Shown here piece after piece: positions 1 through 4,109 of a DNA stretch of 5,783 nucleotides; within the stretch, counting starts at the first letter, position 1, and every line of letters begins with the position of its first letter. Under the pieces are notes generated by a model that worked only from the letters and a program-made list of their open reading frames with translations, had not been told where the DNA came from and searched no databases. The position numbers and the translations under genes were made by a program. Source of the stretch: Bacilli bacterium (GTDB taxonomy: Bacteria > Bacillota_I > Bacilli_A > RF39 > UBA660); contig CAAETG010000048.1 in NCBI GenBank assembly GCA_900758895.1, positions 1-5,783 on the forward strand, given 5' to 3'.

Positions 1-573
1 TATGTTGTATCTATTAATGAAAATATGTTACTTTCTATTTTTGGAGGTTCTATCTTTTGGCTTATTATTATTTTAGAATTTGCTTTAGTTATTTTCTTTT
101 CAGCTAGAGTGCATAAAATGAAGCCAACGACGGCAAAAATATGTTTCTTATTGTATTCGTTTGTTAGTGGACTTACTTTTTCAAGCGTATTTGTTGGATT
201 TGAACTTGGAAGTGTTATGTATGTGTTCTTAATTGCAGCGGTTGTATTTGCAATATTTGGAGCAATTGGTTATTTTACGAATGTAGATCTTAATAAAATA
301 AGTGTATATTTACTTATGGGACTTTTCGCTATTTTGGTTTGCATGATTGTTAATATTTTCTTAAATAATTCAACTTTTGATCTTATTATTTCGATTATTA
401 CGTTACTTATTTTCTTTGGATTTACAGCTTATGATATTCAAAAAGTTAAAATTTTAAGTAATGCAGGTATAGATCATGATGTGGTAGCAATTAATGGTGC
501 TTTTGAGCTATATTTAGATTTTATTAACATTTTCTTACATTTGTTATCTATTATTGGAAACTCTAGAGATTAG
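1..573 (+). CDS. Bax inhibitor-1 / YccA / YetJ family membrane protein, 5' partial
   Basis: The reading frame is open from base 1 through the first internal ATG (base 25), so the gene begins upstream; 190 codons are visible, and family members usually have about 210-240 residues, so some 20-50 N-terminal residues are probably missing. The protein is nearly all hydrophobic membrane segments. Numbered from base 1, two family hallmarks are seen: TAYDIQKVK (Asp145) and, near the C terminus, ELYLDFINIF (Asp173) followed by a short tail IIGNSRD. In Bacillus subtilis YetJ the two equivalent aspartates form the pH-sensing pair of a calcium-leak channel, so a similar inner-membrane ion-leak role is a family-based inference. 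The stop codon lies within the terminator loop, so the transcript ends at once. Family call is firm; the physiological role is not. Confidence 0.9.
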   Translation, partial: YVVSINENMLLSIFGGSIFWLIIILEFALVIFFSARVHKMKPTTAKICFLLYSFVSGLTFSSVFVGFELGSVMYVFLIAAVVFAIFGAIGYFTNVDLNKISVYLLMGLFAILVCMIVNIFLNNSTFDLIISIITLLIFFGFTAYDIQKVKILSNAGIDHDVVAINGAFELYLDFINIFLHLLSIIGNSRD

Positions 574-586
574 AGTTTCTTTTTTT
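557..586 (+). terminator. Intrinsic terminator of the Bax inhibitor-1 gene
   Basis: A perfect 8-bp stem, GAAACTCT (557-564) with AGAGTTTC (572-579), encloses a 7-base loop and is followed by seven T (580-586). The TAG stop codon of the upstream gene (571-573) spans the loop and the first stem bases. On the opposite strand there is no T tract after this hairpin, so it serves the rightward transcript only. Confidence 0.8.
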
Positions 587-590
587 GATT

Positions 591-621
591 AAAAAAAGAA
601 AATGTTATTGATTCCATTTTC
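591..621 (-). terminator. Intrinsic terminator of the leftward glycosyltransferase unit
   Basis: Read on the minus strand, GAAAATG (621-615) pairs with CATTTTC (604-598) across a 10-base loop, followed by seven T (597-591). The stem is only 7 bp and AT-rich. It overlaps the glycosyltransferase stop codon (605-607), and lies 4 bases from the opposing terminator's T tract. Confidence 0.65.
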
Positions 622-1840
622 TTGTATGTTCTACTTTTTCCCATTTAATTTCTTTTTTAAAAAATGCTTTTAAGGCACATGGTACATAGGTTGCAAAAAA
701 TAAGGGACTAAATAAAATGGTTTTTATTTGCATATAGTATGACATGTTAATTTTATCTTTATCTTTTAAAATGATATAAGCGGTCATAAAGGCAAAGAGA
801 ATATAAGCTAGCATAATAATTAGTATAATTTTGGTAAAACATAATTTAGTTAAAGGGTTTGTTAGGTCATGTATTTTTAATAGTGTTATAATTTGGTTTA
901 AGATATAGAGTAGAGCACCAATAATCATGATGATGTATGGTTTCATACCACTAATTTCGTTTATTAAAGAGCCAAAATTGGGATTATTTTTTAGAATTTT
1001 ACGAAATCTTGGGATATACTCTTTTCTTGATGAGAAGTATCCCTTAATCCATCTAGTACGTTGATTAATTGTATTTTTGTATTTAATCGGTTGTTCATCA
1101 TAGAAAATAGCGTTTTTATTATAAACACTTGTTAAATTATGTTCAATTGAATATAGAGTTAGTTCATAATCTTCGGTTAGAGAATAAAAGGGAAACGATT
1201 TCCATTTTTTAATTAATTCACCATCAATATATAGGCCTGTCCCAGATAATGTTACATTTCTAGATTGTTTACTTTTGGTTTCATTTCCATTGGAATTTAG
1301 AAAAGCAAAAGTGATTCCTGAACAAGCAGATATAATAGAATCATTTCCGTTTTTTAAATTGCGATATCCTGTTGCAATATCATATCCTTCTTGGTAAGAT
1401 TTTTCCATTTCTGTTAAATAATTTTTATCTAAAATATTATCGGCATCAAAAATGAAATAAGCATTATAATATTTCTTTTTTTCTTCTAAATCTTTTAGAC
1501 ACTCATCTAAAGCATAACCTTTTCTTTTTAAATCTAACCTTTTTCTTATAAAGATTGTGGCACCATAATTTTGGGCAATCTTTACAGTTGGATCTTCCTT
1601 ACTTTCAACAATAATATATACATCTTTCATATTTACTTTTTTAGTTTGCTTTTTGATACTGATTAATAAATCTTCAATTACTTTTGATTCATCTCTAGCG
1701 GGTATTAAAATACAAAAATTCGTTAGTTCTTTTCTTTTCTTTTTAGGAAAATTATTATTTAATCTTGCAAGAAAAGAAGTTGTAAATAAGATTAATAGTC
1801 CGATAATGATTAAAAAAATACCAATTGTTTCTAGAATCAT
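605..1840 (-). CDS. Membrane family 2 glycosyltransferase (processive, IcaA/PgaC/hyaluronan-synthase-like)
   Basis: The 411-residue protein has the layout of membrane polysaccharide synthases. One membrane segment lies at about 4-24, a cytosolic GT-A catalytic domain at about 42-290, and two or three membrane segments at about 299-320, 335-358 and 372-392. Catalytic signatures are all present: IPARDES (46-52, sugar-nucleotide binding), FDADN with the metal-binding DxD (Asp132, Asp134), GTGLYI (200-205), TED (222-224, catalytic base region) and QRTRW (260-264, the QxxRW acceptor-site motif). Length matches IcaA-type poly-N-acetylglucosamine synthases (about 410). It would build or extend a surface or membrane-linked glycan from a nucleotide sugar; the sugar cannot be read from sequence. 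The ATG is preceded by AGGTG with 4-base spacing, overlapping the stop of the gene upstream, so translation is probably coupled to it. A non-processive lipid glycosyltransferase is the main alternative. Confidence 0.92.
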   Translation of the reverse strand: MILETIGIFLIIIGLLILFTTSFLARLNNNFPKKKRKELTNFCILIPARDESKVIEDLLISIKKQTKKVNMKDVYIIVESKEDPTVKIAQNYGATIFIRKRLDLKRKGYALDECLKDLEEKKKYYNAYFIFDADNILDKNYLTEMEKSYQEGYDIATGYRNLKNGNDSIISACSGITFAFLNSNGNETKSKQSRNVTLSGTGLYIDGELIKKWKSFPFYSLTEDYELTLYSIEHNLTSVYNKNAIFYDEQPIKYKNTINQRTRWIKGYFSSRKEYIPRFRKILKNNPNFGSLINEISGMKPYIIMIIGALLYILNQIITLLKIHDLTNPLTKLCFTKIILIIMLAYILFAFMTAYIILKDKDKINMSYYMQIKTILFSPLFFATYVPCALKAFFKKEIKWEKVEHTRKWNQ

Positions 1841-1847
1841 TTTGCAC

Positions 1848-2585
1848 CTACTTTATAAATTTCATGTTTGTATAAATCGTTTTTAAATATTCGTCGGGAT
1901 ATACTTTGTCATAGAATTCCCCAATAAATGTAAACGGTTCATATCCTTTATTACGTAATACGGCTCTTCCTAGGGCTGTCCAAGATATAATCATGTTTAA
2001 TGTCATAAAGATTACTAGAATTACTACTAATGGTTTACCGATTTTACTCGGTATTTTTTCAATCCATTTAGATAAAAATGGATAAATAAGATGAACCAAT
2101 AGCATAATAGCAAATCCCCAGAAAATCATATAGGGAATGGTAGTTCTTCCATTAATATTTAGAAAGTAATTACTATAATCCCAAGAGGCAACTCCTAATA
2201 CTAGTTCCATTAAGAAGCTAATGATATATTCGAAGGCACCGCCAAGAAGAGCTCCGTAGAAAAAGGTTTGAAGGGGATTCCTTTTTTTTCTGCCAAGAAA
2301 CCATATAATTAGAGCAATACCTACTCCATATAAAGGATTAAAAGGACCATATATTACTCCTTTATGAGGAGAAGGCCAGAAAAATTCATGGTAGCGGTAA
2401 AAGTGTTTGATGCATCCTAAAAGATCTTCATGTAATACACCTAAAAAACATCCTATTACAAAAATAAGAAACATTTTAGAAAAACACATTCCTTGAGCAA
2501 ACACTTTGTCATCTCTTTTAAACCAATTTTTAAACTTCTTTATCATATACATCACAACTACCACTATTATATCAATTATTTTCAA
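1848..2585 (-). CDS. Putative ABC-transporter type IV membrane protein (PF06541/CmpB-like)
   Basis: A 245-residue membrane protein with about five hydrophobic segments (roughly 35-55, 83-98, 106-130, 149-170, 184-204). It carries the signature blocks I associate with the PF06541 'putative ABC-transporter type IV' family: KGVIYGPFNPLYGVG (75-89), GGAFEYIISFLMELVLG (115-131) and WDYSNYFLNINGR (135-147). The family is common in Firmicutes and its transport role is not established; no ATPase gene is seen here. It precedes the glycosyltransferase by 7 bases on the same strand, so the two are probably co-transcribed and may both act on the cell envelope. The start is uncertain: the longest form begins with TTG at 2585 and has only a weak AAAGG site 12 bases upstream, while ATG codons occur at 2552 and 2546 (residues 12 and 14), just before the basic KKFKNWFKR stretch. 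A strong -10-like sequence inside the first codons favours a downstream start. Confidence 0.82.
   Translation of the reverse strand: MKIIDIIVVVVMYMIKKFKNWFKRDDKVFAQGMCFSKMFLIFVIGCFLGVLHEDLLGCIKHFYRYHEFFWPSPHKGVIYGPFNPLYGVGIALIIWFLGRKKRNPLQTFFYGALLGGAFEYIISFLMELVLGVASWDYSNYFLNINGRTTIPYMIFWGFAIMLLVHLIYPFLSKWIEKIPSKIGKPLVVILVIFMTLNMIISWTALGRAVLRNKGYEPFTFIGEFYDKVYPDEYLKTIYTNMKFIK
2566..2574 (-). promoter_or_regulatory. Extended -10 box for the leftward two-gene unit (candidate)
   Basis: The minus strand reads TGATATAAT, a perfect extended -10 (TGnTATAAT), without a convincing -35 at 16-18 bases upstream. It lies inside the longest version of the downstream gene. Transcription would start near 2559, giving a leader of only about 7-13 bases before ATG 2552 or 2546. 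An alternative weaker promoter further upstream is TTGTCA (2647-2642), 16 bases, TATTAC (2625-2620), which would keep the TTG start in the transcript. Confidence 0.35.
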
Positions 2586-2640
2586 ATAAGGGAAGGCCTT
2601 TGCCTAATCTAACAAAATTGTAATAAAACCTTTTTAACTC

Positions 2641-2669
2641 TTGACAAAGTTTATAAAAAGCATTAAGAT
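2641..2669 (+). promoter_or_regulatory. Sigma-A type promoter of the surface-protein gene
   Basis: A perfect -35 TTGACA (2641-2646) is followed after 17 bases by TAAGAT (2664-2669, 4 of 6 match to TATAAT). The start would be near 2676, about 20 bases ahead of the ATG, leaving room for the AGGAGG ribosome binding site (2685-2690, 7 bases from the ATG). The rest of 2586-2640 shows only the weak minus-strand promoter possibility described for the divergent unit. Confidence 0.6.
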
Positions 2670-2670
2670 A

Positions 2671-2683
2671 ATTAACTGTTAAT
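2671..2683. promoter_or_regulatory. Perfect palindrome at the transcription start, possible operator
   Basis: ATTAAC and GTTAAT form an exact 6-1-6 inverted repeat (2671-2676 and 2678-2683) immediately after the -10 box and one base before the AGGAGG site. A bound regulator here would block the promoter of the surface-protein gene. The sequence is AT-rich and short, so chance is possible. Confidence 0.35.
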
Positions 2684-2697
2684 CAGGAGGGTTTATT

Positions 2698-3423
2698 ATG
2701 AGAAAATTATTTTTGATGCTTTTAGGAATTCTTGTTATATTTGCACCATTAAAAGTATCAGCTGCAACAGTTGATTTTAGTGGATATTATTGTGATTCTA
2801 AGCAAGATCTTGGTGATGGTACTTTTTATATGACTTGTCATATTGTTGTTACTAGTACACAGGATATTAATAAAGTTAGTGGAGAATTAATATTAAAAAA
2901 TGTTACTTTAGAAAGTATTAAAACACATGATGATTGGACTAGTAATAATGGACTTTCAACGAGTGTTGAATTTACTGCTCAAAGTGGACATTCTGGAACA
3001 TTTACTATTGCCGATTTAGTTTTTACAGGTGATTTAAGTGATGAAGAATGTGAAGCTAGTTTTATGCCAGATACAGCTATTTATGAAGAACCACAAGATT
3101 TTGTTTGTATGATAGTAGATGATGTTTATTATGGAGAAAACGGTACTGTTGTAACAGAAGAAGAGTACTATGAACAATGTTGTAATTATACTTGTACAAT
3201 TATTGATGATAAATATTATTTTGATTCTAATGGTAATTCTGTTACTTATGAAGAAATGGTAGAAGATTGTGGAGAAACAGATATAGTTGTTGATCCGGAA
3301 GAACCAATTGATAATCCTCAAACGGGTATTAATTATGGTTATATTTTACTTCCTATTGGCATAGTATCTATTATAGCAATTATAAAAATTGCTAAGAAAA
3401 ATACAAAAATTTATAAAATATAG
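2698..3423 (+). CDS. Secreted cysteine-rich surface protein with NPQTG wall-anchor signal
   Basis: I do not recognise a named family. The 241-residue protein starts with a classical signal peptide (basic MRK, hydrophobic core 4-18, likely cleavage after VSA at 22). Residues 24-125 look like a beta-sandwich domain (alternating strands, ending in SGTFTIADLVFTGD), somewhat reminiscent of cohesin-like modules; this is inference. Residues 137-191 hold two copies of a Cys-bounded motif. The C terminus has an acidic stalk, NPQTG (206-210), a membrane segment (about 213-232) and a basic tail, the three-part sorting signal used by sortases. It should therefore be exported and covalently attached to the wall. 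Eight cysteines (32, 47, 118, 137, 161, 162, 166, 191) suggest disulfides. No sortase gene is in view. The start is supported by an ideal AGGAGG site. Ligand and function are unknown. Confidence 0.85.
   Translation: MRKLFLMLLGILVIFAPLKVSAATVDFSGYYCDSKQDLGDGTFYMTCHIVVTSTQDINKVSGELILKNVTLESIKTHDDWTSNNGLSTSVEFTAQSGHSGTFTIADLVFTGDLSDEECEASFMPDTAIYEEPQDFVCMIVDDVYYGENGTVVTEEEYYEQCCNYTCTIIDDKYYFDSNGNSVTYEEMVEDCGETDIVVDPEEPIDNPQTGINYGYILLPIGIVSIIAIIKIAKKNTKIYKI
3106..3270 (+). repeat. Two tandem copies of a Cys-bounded 25-26 residue motif
   Basis: Residues 137-161 and 166-191 of the surface protein align as C-x-I-[VI]-D-D-x-Y-Y, then a Gly turn, V-T-x-E-E and a closing Cys. Copy 1 is coded at 3106-3180, copy 2 at 3193-3270. 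The protein similarity is clear while the DNA has diverged, so the duplication is old. Each unit would form a small hairpin closed by its two cysteines. Confidence 0.75.
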
Positions 3424-3451
3424 TTGAAAAATTCAGATAATATGATATAAT
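3424..3451 (+). promoter_or_regulatory. Promoter of the tRNA-Gly gene
   Basis: TTGAAA (3424-3429) is followed after 16 bases by TATAAT (3446-3451), with the extended -10 TG at 3443-3444. The -35 starts directly after the stop codon of the surface-protein gene. The tRNA should start transcription near 3458, about 14 bases before the mature 5' end. No terminator with a T tract separates the surface-protein gene from this promoter, so read-through into the tRNA is possible. Confidence 0.65.
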
Positions 3452-3465
3452 TTATATTGTCTGAA
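3432..3465. repeat. 14-bp inverted repeat centred on the tRNA promoter -10 box
   Basis: Arms at 3432-3445 and 3452-3465 match at 12 of 14 positions, and the two mismatches become G-U pairs in RNA. The six-base centre is exactly TATAAT. It could be an operator for the tRNA promoter, or an RNA stem at the 3' end of the surface-protein message. It lacks a following T tract, so it is not a standard terminator. Confidence 0.5.
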
Positions 3466-3471
3466 GCAAAT

Positions 3472-3545
3472 GCGGATGTAGTTTAATGGTAGAGCTTCAG
3501 CCTTCCAAGCTGATAACGTGGGTTCGATTCCCATCATCCGCTCCA
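3472..3545 (+). tRNA. tRNA-Gly (anticodon UCC)
   Basis: A complete cloverleaf is seen. The acceptor stem is GCGGATG (3472-3478) with CATCCGC (3535-3541), the D arm follows at about 3481-3495, and the anticodon stem is TCAGC/GCTGA (3497-3501, 3509-3513). The anticodon TCC is at 3504-3506. The T arm is GTGGG/CCCAT around the loop TTCGATT (3523-3529). Discriminator T (3542) and an encoded CCA (3543-3545) finish the 74-base gene. It reads GGA and, by wobble, GGG codons. The gene is intact on its 3' side, where a recombinase-bearing element follows. Confidence 0.97.
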
Positions 3546-3557
3546 TTGACGAATCTG

Positions 3558-3575
3558 TTCGAACTTTTCGAACTT
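3558..3575 (+). repeat. 9-bp perfect tandem repeat downstream of the tRNA
   Basis: TTCGAACTT occurs twice head to tail (3558-3566, 3567-3575). The first copy is part of the palindrome GTTCGAAC (3557-3564). A third TCGAACT lies at 3617-3623. These lie between the tRNA and the recombinase region and could bind the recombinase or a regulator, or be incidental. Confidence 0.5.
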
Positions 3576-3585
3576 TGATATATAG

Positions 3586-3611
3586 AAATCAATCGCAAGA
3601 TTGATTTTTTT
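3586..3611 (+). terminator. Intrinsic terminator of the tRNA-Gly transcript
   Basis: A perfect 9-bp stem, AAATCAATC (3586-3594) with GATTGATTT (3599-3607), is capped by the stable GNRA tetraloop GCAA and runs into a T tract ending at 3611. It is 41 bases beyond the tRNA CCA end and should end that transcript. Confidence 0.8.
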
Positions 3612-3616
3612 GTGTC

Positions 3617-3640
3617 TCGAACTCCCGTAGAGCTTGGAAG
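3617..3640 (-). repeat. Inverted tRNA-Gly-like fragment, possible attachment-site remnant
   Basis: On the minus strand this stretch starts CTTCCAAGCT and ends GTTCGA, with 8 bases between. The tRNA-Gly gene has the same two blocks in the same order at 3502-3511 and 3522-3527, with 10 bases between, covering anticodon loop, stem and T loop. Acceptor and D-arm sequence is not recognisable, so this is not a functional tRNA. It may be a tRNA-derived remnant left by integration events, or chance. Confidence 0.35.
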
Positions 3641-3649
3641 TACAAAGAA

Positions 3650-3671
3650 ATCATCCTAAAGAAAGGATGGT
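3650..3671 (+). promoter_or_regulatory. Hairpin covering the ribosome binding site of the 91-residue gene
   Basis: CATCC (3652-3656) pairs with GGATG (3665-3669), extendable by a T-G and an A-T pair, with an 8-base loop. The right arm contains the GGA of the ribosome binding site (AAAGGA, 3662-3667) of the gene starting at 3676. Folding would mask that site, which could hold translation low. Confidence 0.35.
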
Positions 3672-3675
3672 GTTT

Positions 3676-3951
3676 ATGATTAAGTTTATTAAGCAAGAAG
3701 TACCTTTTGAAAAGTCATTAAAACAAAGACTAGATTTCATCTGTAAATTCTGCAAAACAAAACCAACATTCATTAATGGTAATATTATAAAGATTGATAA
3801 AACCAATCTAGCTTATATTGAACCTCACAGAATCATTATTAAAGGTATAACATTTCTTGCATTTAATTATTCTACTGATATTTACATAAGAAACTTAACT
3901 AATAAAATTAAAATATCAGAACTAGAAAACTACTTAAATACTATGAGCTGA
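3676..3951 (+). CDS. Unrecognised 91-residue protein beside the recombinase
   Basis: I do not recognise this protein. The chosen ATG at 3676 has AAAGGA eight bases upstream; the frame is open further up to a TTG at 3634, but that has no ribosome binding site and overlaps the tRNA-like fragment. The protein is basic and lacks a signal peptide or clear membrane segment, so it is probably cytosolic. The N-terminal part (1-28) looks helical and has CKFC (residues 24-27), a lone Cys pair. The middle (33-72) alternates hydrophobic residues like beta strands (NIIKID, AYIEPHRIIIKG, DIYIRNL). The end (79-90) looks helical (SELENYLNTM). Position between tRNA and recombinase, on the same strand, suggests a small element-encoded regulator or a recombination directionality factor, but this is only context. 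It ends with TGA, followed within 100 bases by a terminator. Confidence 0.6.
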   Translation: MIKFIKQEVPFEKSLKQRLDFICKFCKTKPTFINGNIIKIDKTNLAYIEPHRIIIKGITFLAFNYSTDIYIRNLTNKIKISELENYLNTMS

Positions 3952-3963
3952 CCTTTCACAAGA

Positions 3964-3992
3964 TAGATTTTTATCTAAAAATATTGTATAAT
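3964..3992 (+). promoter_or_regulatory. Promoter candidate for the recombinase leader
   Basis: A perfect -10 TATAAT (3987-3992) is preceded at 17 bases by a poor -35, TAGATT (3964-3969). A short inverted repeat AGATA/TATCT (3961-3965, 3972-3976) overlaps the -35 region and might be an operator. Transcription would start near 3999. Confidence 0.45.
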
Positions 3993-3998
3993 TTATAT

Positions 3999-4084
3999 AG
4001 AGGGTAATTTATTTACCTAAAGTCTTACAACGTATTTTGAGAAGTGAAAGTATTAGTTCGTAGTACCTTCACTTCTCTTTTTTT
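3999..4084 (+). ncRNA. Putative short terminated leader RNA upstream of the recombinase
   Basis: Starting from the promoter candidate, transcription would run about 86 bases and stop at the strong terminator ending at 4084, before the recombinase gene. The RNA would contain a small hairpin, GGTAA/TTACC (4003-4007, 4013-4017), then a single-stranded linker and the terminator stem. It contains no convincing open reading frame. It may be an attenuated leader or an independent small RNA. Both ends are predictions. Confidence 0.35.
4039..4084 (+). terminator. Strong intrinsic terminator in front of the recombinase
   Basis: A perfect 10-bp stem, GAGAAGTGAA (4039-4048) with TTCACTTCTC (4068-4077), encloses a 19-base loop that can add a GTA/TAC pairing (4050-4052 with 4064-4066). 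Seven T follow (4078-4084). It ends 25 bases before the recombinase start codon, so it either ends the 91-residue gene transcript or controls read-through into the recombinase. Confidence 0.82.
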
Positions 4085-4109
4085 AAACTTAAAAGGAGAT
4101 GATTAAATA

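Noticed and set aside
1653..1886. A 77-codon open frame on the plus strand
   Set aside because: It lies antisense to the glycosyltransferase N terminus and the adjacent gene end, has no ribosome binding site or protein-like features, and is a shadow of the real gene.
3034..3321. A 95-codon open frame on the minus strand
   Set aside because: It is antisense to the surface-protein gene and its Ile/Phe/Tyr/Asn-rich composition is what an AT-rich gene gives in reverse.
3634..3675. Extension of the 91-residue protein to a TTG at 3634 (105 residues)
   Set aside because: There is no ribosome binding site before the TTG, and AAAGGA with good spacing stands before the ATG at 3676.
3676..3951. Resemblance of the 91-residue protein to YabP/YqfC sporulation proteins
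   Set aside because: Only a vague beta-strand rhythm is shared; the conserved order of blocks is not seen, so no family name was given.
3676..3956. Mycoplasma-type code with TGA as tryptophan
   Set aside because: Reading through the TGA at 3949-3951 adds only four codons before a TAG, and all tryptophans elsewhere are TGG, so standard code is the simpler reading.
4044..4106. A 20-codon frame from GTG across the leader terminator, as a possible leader peptide
   Set aside because: The only purine-rich sequence abuts the GTG with no usable spacing, and the frame merely runs through the terminator stem and T tract.
3952..4109. A known riboswitch or T-box in the recombinase leader
   Set aside because: The leader is too short for a T-box, lacks its conserved T-box sequence, and I see no consensus of a known riboswitch class.
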